A stretch of 41,356 nt of DNA. Source: Chthoniobacteraceae bacterium (GTDB lineage: Bacteria; Verrucomicrobiota; Verrucomicrobiia; Chthoniobacterales; Chthoniobacteraceae). A program made the translations under genes and the position numbers. The stretch spans positions 1 to 41,356 of the forward strand of contig CANJPY010000042.1 of assembly GCA_947476255.1 (NCBI GenBank). The letters run 5' to 3'. The notes beneath the pieces were generated by a model. That model did no database searches. It had not been told where the DNA came from and saw only the letters and a list, made by a program, of their open reading frames with translations. Below, one piece after another: positions 24,798 through 33,010 of this stretch (position 1 is its first letter; each line of letters opens with the position of its first letter).

Positions 24798-26309
24798 GTG
24801 ATGTTTAAACAAACAAACATGGCGCCCCAAATCTGCAAACTTCCGAACGGGTCCTCGCTCAAGCAGGGAGAGGTTGGTGGAGCCGTGCAGGGGGCCTGTC
24901 TGGAGGGCGGTGTTTTGGGGCTCGAGGGATTGCAAGGAGCCGTAAAAAGGGGTGGAGTTGGCCTTGGATTGCTTGTTGGATTTCTGGGGTGTTCCTGTTT
25001 GGCCGCGGAATCTGAAGCGCTCAAAGAGTTCCCGGCAAAGGAACCGGCGCTTAAGGAGGCTGCCTCAAAGGAACCTGTGGCAAAGGAACCGGTGCTTAAG
25101 GAGGCTTCGGCCTATACACCACTGGGAATGTTTGCCAAGGCGCTGCAGTTGATTCGGCAGGATTACGTGGACGAAGGCAAAGTTTCTTACTCGGCTTTGA
25201 TTGGTTCCGCACTCAAAGGCATGCTCGCGAGCTTGGATCCGCATTCCCAATTTTTGGATCCCAAGGATTATAAGGCGGTTCAGGATGATACGCAGAGCCG
25301 CTTCAGCGGGGTGGGATTGGTTTTAAGCCAGAAAGACGGCCGGTTGGCTGTGGTGAGCGTGATGGAGGGGAGCCCGGGGGCGCGCGCGGGGATTCTTCCC
25401 GGGGATCAATTGTTCAAGGTTGACGGCCAGTTGACGGAGCGGATGACCGTGAACGAGGCCGCCAATTTTCTCAGGGGTGAATCGGGCCAGGTTGTGAAGC
25501 TTGTGATCTACCGCGCATCGACGAAGGAAACGCGCGAGTTCGAAGTGCAGCGCGAGTCGATCAAAGTCAGTACCGTTCGAGACGTGAAAATTGTGACAGG
25601 TGACGGGGATGCGAAGATTGGGTACCTTAGGCTGACGCAGTTTAACACCACTACGGTCGCGGAACTTTCCGCGGCATTGGATGATTTGGAGAAACAAGGG
25701 ATGCAGGGCTTGGTGCTGGATTTGCGGGGAAATCCGGGAGGCCTTCTCGAATCAGTCATCGAAGTGGCTTCGCTGTTTTTGCCGTCTGGTTCCTTGGTAG
25801 TCTCAACCGAAGGCCGAGTCCCGTCTCAGTCTCGTGTTTATCGGACGCCGGAAAATGCCCAACCGCGTCCTTCCTATCCGATGGCCGTTTTGGTGAACGG
25901 GGGTAGCGCGAGCGCTGCGGAGATCCTCGCGGGCGCATTAAAGGACCTCAGGAGGGCCATCCTAGTCGGAGAAACGACCTTTGGGAAAGGGTCGGTGCAA
26001 AGTGTGATACCCCTGCAGGACGGGGCGGCTCTTCGGTTGACAACCGCCAAGTATTACACTCCAGGGAAACAAGTCATTCATGAGCGTGGCGTGACGCCTA
26101 CGATCCGGGCTGTGCTTCCACAGGAGCAGGAGCGACTCGTGGCGTTACAGCGGCGTGAGGAGCAGTTGGATGAGCGCGAGAAGGCGGAGATTGCCGGCTT
26201 CAGGGACGCCCAACTCGAACGCGCTGCCGATACCTTGAAGGCTGTTGTCCTTTACGCCCTCAAAAGTGGAACTCCCGAAAAATCGGGTGCGGCGGCCCTG
26301 CGCAAATGA
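24798..26309 (+). CDS. S41 family carboxyl-terminal processing peptidase
   Basis: 503 residues from ATG 24798. A signal-like segment (GLGLLVGFLGCSCLAAES, about 54-71) is followed by a Lys/Glu/Pro repeat, then a helical part, a PDZ domain (FSGVGLVLSQKDGRLAVVSVMEGSPGARAGILPGDQLFKVDG) and the S41 core with catalytic Ser in VNGGSASAAEILAGALKD and Lys in GETTFGKGSVQ. Such Prc/CtpA proteases trim exported proteins. The long N-terminus before the signal suggests that translation may really start later, for example at a TTG (MQGAVKRGG...). It overlaps tsaD by 4 bp. Confidence 0.9.
   Translation: MMFKQTNMAPQICKLPNGSSLKQGEVGGAVQGACLEGGVLGLEGLQGAVKRGGVGLGLLVGFLGCSCLAAESEALKEFPAKEPALKEAASKEPVAKEPVLKEASAYTPLGMFAKALQLIRQDYVDEGKVSYSALIGSALKGMLASLDPHSQFLDPKDYKAVQDDTQSRFSGVGLVLSQKDGRLAVVSVMEGSPGARAGILPGDQLFKVDGQLTERMTVNEAANFLRGESGQVVKLVIYRASTKETREFEVQRESIKVSTVRDVKIVTGDGDAKIGYLRLTQFNTTTVAELSAALDDLEKQGMQGLVLDLRGNPGGLLESVIEVASLFLPSGSLVVSTEGRVPSQSRVYRTPENAQPRPSYPMAVLVNGGSASAAEILAGALKDLRRAILVGETTFGKGSVQSVIPLQDGAALRLTTAKYYTPGKQVIHERGVTPTIRAVLPQEQERLVALQRREEQLDEREKAEIAGFRDAQLERAADTLKAVVLYALKSGTPEKSGAAALRK
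25034..25106 (+). repeat. Imperfect 45-bp tandem repeat inside the S41 protease gene
   Basis: The 28-bp block at 25034-25061 recurs at 25079-25106 with one mismatch, a 45-bp (15-codon) period that encodes AKEPALKEAASKEPV and AKEPVLKEAS. The repeat keeps frame and lies just after the signal peptide, so it probably forms a flexible charged linker in the periplasm. Confidence 0.75.
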
Positions 26310-27343
26310 GTGCGGAAAAGGAAGGGAATTCGCGCGGAGCGCTTGTGCTCGCGCTTGAGACGTCCTGCGATGAAAGTGCTGCTGCTTTAATGAGAGGCAG
26401 GGAACTTCTTGCGGCCGAGGTTTTCTCCCAGGTGGCAATTCATGGCGCGTATGGAGGAGTCGTTCCTGAAGTTGCCTCAAGGAACCATCTTCTGGCCTTG
26501 CGCCCCGTTTTGGAAGCAGCCCTCGCGAGCGCTGGCGTGCGCCTTCAGGAGCTTGACGCAGTCGCCGCCACGGCCGGGCCGGGCTTGGCAACCTCTTTGA
26601 TGCTAGGATTTTCCATCGCGAAAGGTATTGCTGTCGCTCTGCGGCGGCCGTTTATCCCTGTCAACCACATCGAGGGGCATCTTCTTTCTCCGTTCCTCCA
26701 TGAAACAAGCGGGCCGCGGGATGCGGTGGGGCTGGTTGTGAGCGGAGGGCACACGCTGCTGGTGCGGATTCATGGGACGGGCCGGTACAGGCTGATGGGA
26801 AAAACATTGGATGATGCTGCTGGAGAAGCTTTTGACAAGGTGGGAAAGCTGCTCGGGCTGCCTTATCCCGGGGGGCCGAATTTGGCAAAATTAGCCGAGG
26901 ACGGTGATCCCAAACGGTTTGCATTTCCGCGGAGCATGCTCGGTTCGGGCGACTTCAATTTTTCCTTTAGCGGCTTGAAGACCGCCGTGCGCTATCTGCT
27001 TCCCAAACAAGATCCGGTGCCTGTTGCGGATGTGTGCGCATCTTTTCAAGAGGCTGTGGTCGATGTGCTTGTCGCCAAGACACTGGGTGCGTTGCAAGCC
27101 GAGCGTGTGCAAACTTTGGCCATTAGCGGAGGGGTCAGTTGCAACGTTCGGTTGCGGGAGCGGTTCGCGTTGGCGTGTCAGACCGCCGGCCTGCAGCTTC
27201 TTGTGGCGCCGCCAGCTTTATGCACGGACAACGCCGCGATGATTGCCTACGTGGCCGCGCTCAAGCTTGAGAACGGCGCCGTTTCCTCGCTCGAGGCTGA
27301 GATCGAGCCGTCTTTAAATTTTGCGTCCTGGCTTAAAGCCTGA
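26306..27343 (+). CDS. tsaD: tRNA N6-adenosine threonylcarbamoyltransferase TsaD
   Basis: 345 residues. Member of the Kae1/TsaD ASKHA family that transfers threonylcarbamoyl to A37 of ANN-decoding tRNAs. It shows the start ALETSCDESAAALM, the metal-binding H121 and H125 in VNHIEGHLLSPF, GLVVSGGHTLL, FDKVGKLLGLPYPGG, FSFSGLKTAV and CTDNAAMIAYVA. The gene begins inside the end of the S41 gene (ATGA). No Shine-Dalgarno sequence is visible, which fits translational coupling. Confidence 0.96.
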   Translation: MSAEKEGNSRGALVLALETSCDESAAALMRGRELLAAEVFSQVAIHGAYGGVVPEVASRNHLLALRPVLEAALASAGVRLQELDAVAATAGPGLATSLMLGFSIAKGIAVALRRPFIPVNHIEGHLLSPFLHETSGPRDAVGLVVSGGHTLLVRIHGTGRYRLMGKTLDDAAGEAFDKVGKLLGLPYPGGPNLAKLAEDGDPKRFAFPRSMLGSGDFNFSFSGLKTAVRYLLPKQDPVPVADVCASFQEAVVDVLVAKTLGALQAERVQTLAISGGVSCNVRLRERFALACQTAGLQLLVAPPALCTDNAAMIAYVAALKLENGAVSSLEAEIEPSLNFASWLKA

Positions 27344-27386
27344 CGTTATGACATGCGGTGATGTGTCCGGCCGTGATTGGGTTGGA

Positions 27387-28268
27387 CTAGTATTCCCTCG
27401 CAAGCAGAGAATCCGTGAGGCTGCGCAAAAGAGCCGACTTTTTGCCAAAGGGCGTGAGGGAATGAAGGGCCTCCTCGGTTAATTCAGCGGCGATTTCACG
27501 GGAGCGCTTTAATCCGAACAGCGCCGGGTAGGTGGCCTTTGTGACGGCGGCGTCTTTCCCAGCCGTTTTCCCAAGCTTCTCCGTCGTCTGTGTCACGTCG
27601 AGAATGTCGTCGATGACTTGAAAGGCCAGCCCGAGGGCGTGGCCGAAGCGCGTGAGCGCCTCCAGTTTGGAGGGCGTGGCGTTTGCGCTCATTGCCCCCA
27701 AACGAATCGCACACGTGAGGAGGGCGGCAGTTTTCGCTTCATGGATGAACTTGAGTGCGGCCTTGGTGGTTGGTTGACCTTCACCTTCGAGATCAAGTAC
27801 TTGACCGGCAATCAGCCAGCGGCTTCCGGAGGCGCCGGCCAGTTCACGCACGAGTGCGGCGGTGCCATAGCGCGCGGCCGCAGGCGCTTGGGCGAGCAGT
27901 TCAAACGCCATCGTTAAAAGCGCATCTCCTGCGAGGACCGCGATGCCTTCGCCGAAAACCTTGTGACTTGTGGGGCGGCCGCGCCGCAGGTCGTCGTCAT
28001 CCATGCAGGGAAGATCATCGTGAATAAGCGAGTAGGTGTGGATGCATTCCACCGCGCACGCCGAGAGAAGTGCGTTCTCGCCCGTACCTCCGCAGATTTC
28101 CGCGGCCGCCAGGGTCAAAACTGGCCGCAAACGCTTGCCTCCGGCGAAGATGCTATAACGCATTGCCTTGTGGATAGTGGCGGGTTTTGTGGCTGCCTTC
28201 GGTAAAAATTGATCCAAAGCTTGGTCAACTTTTTGAATGGCGGCGTGCAGGTAATCTTTAAGCTCCAT
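27387..28268 (-). CDS. ispA: Polyprenyl synthase (farnesyl/geranyl diphosphate synthase type)
   Basis: 293 residues, all-alpha prenyltransferase. First Asp-rich motif at D84-D90 (SLIHDDLPCMDDDDLRRGRPTSH) has the two-residue insertion typical of bacterial IspA-type enzymes, and the second is FQVIDDILD (near 214). GGKRLRP and KTAALL are also present. It condenses dimethylallyl and geranyl diphosphates with isopentenyl diphosphate. Aromatic residues before the first motif (HTYSLIHDD) suggest a short-chain product. It is convergent to tsaD (43 bp between) and diverges from the tRNA-Thr/tuf promoter. Chain length of the product is not certain. Confidence 0.9.
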   Translation of the reverse strand: MELKDYLHAAIQKVDQALDQFLPKAATKPATIHKAMRYSIFAGGKRLRPVLTLAAAEICGGTGENALLSACAVECIHTYSLIHDDLPCMDDDDLRRGRPTSHKVFGEGIAVLAGDALLTMAFELLAQAPAAARYGTAALVRELAGASGSRWLIAGQVLDLEGEGQPTTKAALKFIHEAKTAALLTCAIRLGAMSANATPSKLEALTRFGHALGLAFQVIDDILDVTQTTEKLGKTAGKDAAVTKATYPALFGLKRSREIAAELTEEALHSLTPFGKKSALLRSLTDSLLAREY

Positions 28269-28539
28269 GGGTGGATTTCCAAAATGGTTTGTGAAACGCT
28301 TCGGAGTAAACTCAAAACCATTTCAACGCGAGAATGGCAGCGAGGATCTGCGGCGGGCGTAAATGCAGGAGGCGACGGTGCCGTTGAGTTCTTGAGGGCT
28401 CCACAGGGGGCGCCGGTCCAAACAATGGGAGGAGGGGGTTGGAGAGGCCGCTTTCGCGCTTGGGGCGGTGGCCGGCGAGCCTTAAAGACGGCTGAGGAGG
28501 CTTAATTGTGGCAAAATTGAGCCCTCGCTCAGGAATCTA
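28269..28539. other. Non-coding gap between ispA and the tuf promoter
   Basis: This GC-rich stretch between divergent transcription units holds no gene I would support. It should contain the ispA promoter on the minus strand, but no good -35/-10 pair was recognised. Confidence 0.5.
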
Positions 28540-28567
28540 TTGACACCACCCCCCCCTCTGCTAGTTT
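28540..28567 (+). promoter_or_regulatory. Sigma-70-type promoter for tRNA-Thr/tuf
   Basis: A consensus TTGACA (28540-28545) lies 16 bp before TAGTTT (28562-28567). The spacer contains a run of eight C. Transcription should begin near 28574, about 84 nt before tRNA-Thr. Confidence 0.65.
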
Positions 28568-28596
28568 GCGCCTCCGCTTTTTTTGAAACGCCGTGA

Positions 28597-28644
28597 TGCA
28601 CGCAGTGTGCAGCGCAGTGCTTCTGGGAGGCATCAGCACTGCGC
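28597..28644 (+). promoter_or_regulatory. Two adjoining hairpins in the tRNA-Thr/tuf leader
   Basis: TGCAC-GCAGT-GTGCA (28597-28611) is directly followed by a perfect 10-bp stem, GCGCAGTGCT (28612-28621) and AGCACTGCGC (28635-28644), with a 13-nt loop TCTGGGAGGCATC. They lie between the promoter and tRNA-Thr and end 13 nt before its first base. A role in processing or attenuation is inference. Confidence 0.6.
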
Positions 28645-28657
28645 GAGTGTGGCAAGT

Positions 28658-28733
28658 GCCTGGGTAGCTCAGTTGGTAGAGCACGTCCTTGGTAAGGACG
28701 AGGTCGCCGGTTCAATCCCGGTCCCAGGCTCCA
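28658..28733 (+). tRNA. tRNA-Thr (GGT anticodon)
   Basis: 76 nt including an encoded CCA. The acceptor arms GCCTGGG/CCCAGGC pair perfectly, with T as discriminator base. The D loop contains AGTTGGTAGA, the anticodon stem CGTCC/GGACG carries the loop TTGGTAA with anticodon GGT, and the T arm has GGTTCAATCCC. It lies between the tuf promoter and tuf and is probably cut from the same transcript. Confidence 0.97.
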
Positions 28734-28793
28734 CTTATCACAGGAACCGCTTTTTTCATCCAAACCTAACAAACAACCCACTGACCTGACCCT

Positions 28794-29987
28794 ATGGCCA
28801 AGGCGCAATTCGAACGCACGAAACCGCACGTCAACGTTGGCACTATCGGCCACGTGGACCACGGTAAGACCACGCTGACAGCAGCGATCACCACCATCCT
28901 TTCTAAGAAAGGCTTCGCGGAAGCGAAGAAATACGATGAAATCGACGCCGCCCCTGAAGAGCGCGAGCGCGGTATCACCATCAACACCGCCCACGTCGAG
29001 TACCAGACCGAGAAGCGTCACTACGCTCACGTCGACTGCCCCGGACACGCTGATTATGTCAAAAACATGATCACGGGTGCCGCACAGATGGACGGCGCCA
29101 TCCTCGTCGTCAGCGCTGCGGACGGCCCCATGCCTCAGACCCGTGAGCATATTTTGCTTGCCCGTCAGGTTGGCGTGCCTTCCATCGTTGTCTTCATGAA
29201 CAAGTGTGACATGGTGGACGATCCTGAGCTCCTTGAACTCGTCGAAATGGAAGTGCGTGATTTGCTCTCCTCCTACGATTTCCCTGGTGACGCCATTCCA
29301 ATCATCAAGGGTTCCGCCAAGGCGGCCCTCGAGTCCGGCGATCCAGCCTCCCCTCAGGCGGAGTGCATTGCCAAGCTCATGGATGCAGTGGATGAGTACA
29401 TCCCGCTTCCCGAGCGTCCAGTCGACCAGCCCTTCCTCATGCCTGTGGAAGACGTGTTCAACATTGAAGGTCGCGGCACTGTCGCCACTGGTCGTGTGGA
29501 ACGCGGCATCCTCAAGAAGATGGAAGAAGTTGAATTGATCGGTCTCAAGGACACGGCCAAGACAACTGTCACTGACATCGAAATGTTCCGCAAGCTTCTC
29601 GATGAAGCACGGGCAGGGGACAATGTCGGTCTGCTTTTGCGCGGCATCAAGAAGGACGACGTGGAGCGCGGTCAGGTGTTGGCGAAGCCAAACTCCGTGA
29701 AGGCGCACACCAAGTTCAAGGCTGAAGTCTACGTTCTTTCCAAGGACGAAGGCGGCCGCCATACCCCCTTCTTCAATAACTACCGCCCTCAGTTCTACTT
29801 CCGTACGACGGACGTAACCGGTTCCGTGACGCTGCCCGAAGGCACCGAAATGGTGATGCCCGGAGACAACGTCAGCGTTCAGGTTGAACTGATCACCCCG
29901 ATCGCCATGGAAAAAACCATGCGTTTCGCTATCCGCGAAGGTGGTCGTACGGTCGGCGCAGGTCGCGTCGGCGAAATCATCGCCTAA
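28794..29987 (+). CDS. tuf: Elongation factor Tu
   Basis: 397 residues. The GTPase delivers aminoacyl-tRNA to the ribosome. G1 is GHVDHGKT (19-26), G2 lies in [14 protein letters not shown]3 is DCPGHADYV and G4 is NKCDMVDD. Domains 2 and 3 follow at about 210-397, ending [14 protein letters not shown]. The codon choice is biased as in highly expressed genes (for example many CGT, GTC, AAG). No Shine-Dalgarno sequence precedes the ATG: the leader is CCACTGACCTGACCCT. It follows tRNA-Thr by 60 bp and precedes tRNA-Trp-secE-nusG-rplK, the common bacterial order. Confidence 0.99.
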   Translation: MAKAQFERTKPHVNVGTIGHVDHGKTTLTAAITTILSKKGFAEAKKYDEIDAAPEERERGITINTAHVEYQTEKRHYAHVDCPGHADYVKNMITGAAQMDGAILVVSAADGPMPQTREHILLARQVGVPSIVVFMNKCDMVDDPELLELVEMEVRDLLSSYDFPGDAIPIIKGSAKAALESGDPASPQAECIAKLMDAVDEYIPLPERPVDQPFLMPVEDVFNIEGRGTVATGRVERGILKKMEEVELIGLKDTAKTTVTDIEMFRKLLDEARAGDNVGLLLRGIKKDDVERGQVLAKPNSVKAHTKFKAEVYVLSKDEGGRHTPFFNNYRPQFYFRTTDVTGSVTLPEGTEMVMPGDNVSVQVELITPIAMEKTMRFAIREGGRTVGAGRVGEIIA

Positions 29988-30031
29988 GTTCTTGAAACCG
30001 GAGGCTCCCTGCCTCAGGTTGAGTTAAGCGC

Positions 30032-30061
30032 AATCCCCCCGGTCGCAAGGCCGGGGGGATT
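30032..30061 (+). terminator. Strong hairpin after tuf
   Basis: AATCCCCCCGG (30032-30042) pairs perfectly with CCGGGGGGATT (30051-30061) around TCGCAAGG. No long T-run follows, so it may act as a partial terminator or as a 3' stabiliser that separates tuf from tRNA-Trp-secE-nusG. Confidence 0.7.
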
Positions 30062-30127
30062 TGCACCCCTAGAAAACGGTTTTTTCGGTGACTCTCTTTG
30101 GAGCCTGAAAAACAAAAAAAGACAAAC

Positions 30128-30203
30128 ACGGCAGTAGCTCAATTGGTAGAGCAGCGGTCTCCAAAACCGCTTGTTGGGGGTTCAAGTCCCTCCTGCCGTG
30201 CCA
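30128..30203 (+). tRNA. tRNA-Trp (CCA anticodon)
   Basis: 76 nt with encoded 3' CCA. Acceptor arms ACGGCAG/CTGCCGT pair fully and the discriminator is G. The anticodon stem GCGGT/ACCGC closes the loop CTCCAAA with anticodon CCA. The T arm contains GGTTCAAGTCC. The placement right before secE is conserved in many bacteria. Confidence 0.97.
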
Positions 30204-30256
30204 TCTTTAATTTCCCACCCTCCTTTCCGAAGCTCCTTCCTACCCCCGCCAAGCGC

Positions 30257-30469
30257 ATGTCCGCGAAAGTTTCCACATTTTTCAGTGAGGTGAAAGCCGA
30301 GCTCCAAAAAGCCACTTGGCCTTGGGATCCGAAAGAGCACGGTGTCAAAAAATACCGCGAACTCATCGATTCTACGACGATCGTGATTGTTGCCATGCTT
30401 CTGTTGAGCGGCTTCGTATCACTCTGGGATCTCGTGATGATGAACATCGTTGGAGTGCTTACCAAGTAG
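30257..30469 (+). CDS. secE: Preprotein translocase subunit SecE
   Basis: 70 residues. Short cytoplasmic amphipathic helix FFSEVKAELQKATWPWDPKE, which is the SecE signature (ELxKVxWP), then one transmembrane helix (about 43-66: TTIVIVAMLLLSGFVSLWDLVMM). It clamps SecY in the SecYEG channel. ATG 30257 was chosen because upstream codons of the same frame run through tRNA-Trp. Two base pairs separate it from nusG. Confidence 0.95.
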   Translation: MSAKVSTFFSEVKAELQKATWPWDPKEHGVKKYRELIDSTTIVIVAMLLLSGFVSLWDLVMMNIVGVLTK

Positions 30470-30471
30470 CC

Positions 30472-31053
30472 ATGACTGAAGAACAGAAAAGAAAGCAGTG
30501 GTTTGTCGTTCATGTTCTTGCAGGTCAGGAAATGAAGGTGAGAGACAATCTTGTGAAGCGCATGAAGACTGAGGAAATGAGTGACTTCGTTTATGAAGTT
30601 GTTCTTCCCATGGAGCGCATTGCAGAGGTGAAGCGCGGCAAGAAGTCGGAGACGACCCGCAAATTTTTCCCAGGCTATTTGATTGTCAACATGTGGCTCT
30701 TTGACGACCCGCGTGACAACGATCGCCAACCGTTGGTGGACCGTACTTGGTACTTCATCAAGGATACCCAAGGTGTCATTGGTTTCGCTGGAACCAAGGA
30801 CCGCCCAATTCCCATGCGCGACTCCGAGGTGCAGGCGCTCCTTTCCCAGGTGCGTGAGCGCGAAGAGAACGTCATCCCAAAGATTTCCTTCAGCATTGGG
30901 GAAACTGTCAAAGTGGCCGATGGACCCTTTGAAAACCAAAGTGGCGTGGTGGAAGAAATCGACCCAGAACGTGGAAAATTGCGCGTTTCCGTGAGTATCT
31001 TCGGCCGCAACACACTCGTCGACTTGGAGTACTGGCAAGTCGAAAGGGCCTAG
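30472..31053 (+). CDS. nusG: Transcription termination/antitermination protein NusG
   Basis: 193 residues. NGN domain WFVVHVLAGQEMKVRDNLVKRM through FFPGYLIVNMWL, a linker, then the KOW domain FSIGETVKVADGPFENQSGVVEEIDPERGKLRVSVSIFGR. It binds the RNA polymerase clamp and links to Rho or to ribosomal S10. Start ATG 30472 follows the secE stop by 2 bp; the longer frame through secE is excluded. NusG is longer than in E. coli (181) because of a small insert around residues 74-90 (DDPRDNDRQPLVDRTWY). Confidence 0.97.
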   Translation: MTEEQKRKQWFVVHVLAGQEMKVRDNLVKRMKTEEMSDFVYEVVLPMERIAEVKRGKKSETTRKFFPGYLIVNMWLFDDPRDNDRQPLVDRTWYFIKDTQGVIGFAGTKDRPIPMRDSEVQALLSQVREREENVIPKISFSIGETVKVADGPFENQSGVVEEIDPERGKLRVSVSIFGRNTLVDLEYWQVERA

Positions 31054-31131
31054 TTTTAAATGCCTCGTCTTGGCGGGGCGCGTGCCTGAAAGCCCGAAAC
31101 CATTATCGCAAACCTTTAAACTAACTGAATC

Positions 31132-31557
31132 ATGGCAAAAGAAATCGTCGCAACCATCAAGCTGCAGATCCCTGCCGGCGCAGCGAACCCCGCACCTCCC
31201 GTCGGACCCGCCTTGGGTCAGAACGGTGTGAACATCATGGCGTTCTGTAAGGAATTTAACGCCACCACGCAGAAGCAGGCGGGAGACATCCTCCCCGTGG
31301 TGATCACTGTTTACAAAGACAAGAGCTTCACTTTCATCACGAAGCAGCCTCCTTCGGCGATTCTCATCAAGAAGGCTCTGAACCTTGCAGCTGGTTCCAA
31401 GGAACCCAACAAGACCAAGGTGGGCAAACTTTCCAAGAAGCAGATCTCCGAGATCGCCCAGCGTAAAATGAAGGACCTCAATGCCCGCACGGAGGCTGCC
31501 GCAGTCCGCATTATTGCCGGTACGGCCCGTCAAATGGGCGTTGAAGTCGAGGCTTAA
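31132..31557 (+). CDS. rplK: Ribosomal protein uL11
   Basis: 141 residues, the standard length. The start [38 protein letters not shown] is the proline-rich L11 N-terminal domain and the C-terminal rRNA-binding domain follows ([23 protein letters not shown] ... [10 protein letters not shown]). It forms the GTPase-associated centre with 23S rRNA. It follows nusG by 78 bp. In almost all bacteria rplA comes next; here a terminator and a glycogen synthase gene follow. Confidence 0.98.
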   Translation: MAKEIVATIKLQIPAGAANPAPPVGPALGQNGVNIMAFCKEFNATTQKQAGDILPVVITVYKDKSFTFITKQPPSAILIKKALNLAAGSKEPNKTKVGKLSKKQISEIAQRKMKDLNARTEAAAVRIIAGTARQMGVEVEA

Positions 31558-31609
31558 TTTGAAGCGGAGACTGGAAGAGCTCGGCTCTTTTCTGCTCCCG
31601 ATCCTGTTT

Positions 31610-31656
31610 CAACGGCGCTTCCTGTGCTTGCACGGGCGGCGCCGTTGGTGTTTTTA
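31610..31656 (+). terminator. Intrinsic terminator after rplK
   Basis: CAACGGCGC (31610-31618) pairs perfectly with GCGCCGTTG (31639-31647), followed by GTGTTTTTAG. It lies 53 bp past the rplK stop and probably ends the tuf-rplK transcript. Confidence 0.7.
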
Positions 31657-31688
31657 GTGGCTCCCAGTACGCTCGAGAAACGATTGCT

Positions 31689-31718
31689 ATGGGCCGCCGA
31701 GTTCTTCGGCGGCTCCCA
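31689..31718 (+). promoter_or_regulatory. Stable hairpin in the glycogen synthase leader
   Basis: ATGGGCCGCCGA pairs with TCGGCGGCTCCCAT (12 pairs, a 2-nt bulge CT) around a GTTCT loop. It ends 49 bp before ATG 31768. With no T-run after it, it may be an RNA control element or a 5' stabiliser. Confidence 0.5.
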
Positions 31719-31767
31719 TTGTTCGGAGATTTAATCCACCGCCACCAATTACAACCATCTTTAAGGC

Positions 31768-32997
31768 ATGAAGAGCCTCATTCTCACAAACGAGTTTCCA
31801 CCAAATATTTACGGTGGCGCAGGTGTCCACGTGGACTATCTCACACGCGAGCTCTCCAAACTGATGCAGGTGGAGGTGCGTTGTTTTGGCGCCGAAAAAC
31901 GCACGGCACTCTCGAATGAAGCTTCGCTCAAAGCCACCGCATTTGGCGCGAATACTGCCCTTTATGAGGCTCCCAAGAAGCTTCACGGCGTCTTCACGGC
32001 GCTTCAACGCTGCCTGGATTGGAATACTGCAGGGGTGGATGCTGATATCGTGCATCTTCACACCTGGTACACGCACCTCGGCGGAGTGCTCGCGAAACTC
32101 AATTACGGCATCCCCCTAGTCCTGACCGTGCACTCGCTTGAGCCTCTGCGCCCTTGGAAACGCGAGCAACTTGGCCAGGGATATGATTTTACATGCTGGA
32201 TCGAACGGACCGCCATCGAGATGGCCGATGCTGTTGTGGCGGTTTCGGAAGACACCAAGGCCGATATCTTGAGGCTCTTTAATGTGGATGAAGCAAAGGT
32301 GCATGTCATTCACAACGGGATCGACCTCAACGAGTATAATCTTACAGACTCCCGTGCAGCATTGGAGCGGTTTGGAGTCGATGCCGGCCGGCCCTTCGCC
32401 TTGTTTGTGGGGCGCATCACGAGACAGAAGGGGATCATTCATCTGGCCAGAGCTATCCAGCATATGCACAAGGATTTCCAAATTGTCCTGTGCGCCGGTG
32501 CTCCGGACACGCCGGAGATCGCAGAGGAGATGCAACGCGCCGTTGCGCAGGCGCAGGAGACCCACGGTTCGGTGATTTGGGTGCGGGAGATGGTCGCAAA
32601 ACCCGACCTGATCGAACTTTACTCCCACGCTTCCGTCTTCTGTTGTCCCTCCGTCTACGAGCCTTTTGGGATTATCAATCTCGAGGCCATGGCGTGTCAT
32701 ACCCCTGTTGTTGCGAGTGCTGTGGGCGGCATCAAAGAGGTTGTGGTGCACGGCGAGACGGGTTTTCTCGTGCCGTTAAAGCTGCAGGAAGGTACTTTCG
32801 AACCCGTAGATGCCGCTGCGTTCGAGAGACATTTTGCGGAAAACGTGAATACCGTCATGGACGACGCGGGACTCCGCACCCGCATGGGGGCTGCCGGACG
32901 CAAGCGGGCGGAGGACTTATTTTCTTGGGCTGCGATCGCGGCCAAAACTCACAAGCTTTACGCCGAGCTGGTGGCACGCCACCGGGCAACGGCATAG
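31768..32997 (+). CDS. Glycogen synthase, actinobacterial GlgA/GlgM type
   Basis: 409 residues, GT-B fold, GT4 family. The N-terminal domain starts LILTNEFPPNIYGGAGVHVDYLTREL with the glycine-rich donor loop, and the C-terminal domain has LFVGRITRQKGIIHL and the ESVYEPFGIINLEAMACHTPVVAS-like segment (here PSVYEPFGIINLEAMAC) with the catalytic E-x7-E. Resemblance is to the corynebacterial glycogen synthase family, related to maltose-1-phosphate synthase GlgM, rather than the GT5 GlgA of E. coli. It could use ADP-glucose. It lies between the ribosomal terminator and obgE (13 bp), with no other glycogen genes nearby, so its pathway partners are elsewhere. Confidence 0.85.
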   Translation: MKSLILTNEFPPNIYGGAGVHVDYLTRELSKLMQVEVRCFGAEKRTALSNEASLKATAFGANTALYEAPKKLHGVFTALQRCLDWNTAGVDADIVHLHTWYTHLGGVLAKLNYGIPLVLTVHSLEPLRPWKREQLGQGYDFTCWIERTAIEMADAVVAVSEDTKADILRLFNVDEAKVHVIHNGIDLNEYNLTDSRAALERFGVDAGRPFALFVGRITRQKGIIHLARAIQHMHKDFQIVLCAGAPDTPEIAEEMQRAVAQAQETHGSVIWVREMVAKPDLIELYSHASVFCCPSVYEPFGIINLEAMACHTPVVASAVGGIKEVVVHGETGFLVPLKLQEGTFEPVDAAAFERHFAENVNTVMDDAGLRTRMGAAGRKRAEDLFSWAAIAAKTHKLYAELVARHRATA

Positions 32998-33010
32998 CAC
33001 ATTTTTATAC

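Noticed and set aside
28574..28657. T-box riboswitch before tRNA-Thr/tuf
   Set aside because: No T-box consensus (AGGGTGGNACCGCG), and T-boxes control synthetases or amino acid genes mainly in Firmicutes.
28482..29762. 426-residue open frame on the minus strand opposite tuf
   Set aside because: It is an antisense shadow of the highly biased tuf codons; it includes tRNA-Thr complement and has no family motif.
30139..31533. 464-residue minus-strand frame opposite tRNA-Trp, secE, nusG and rplK
   Set aside because: Runs through a tRNA and three certain genes; codon-bias shadow.
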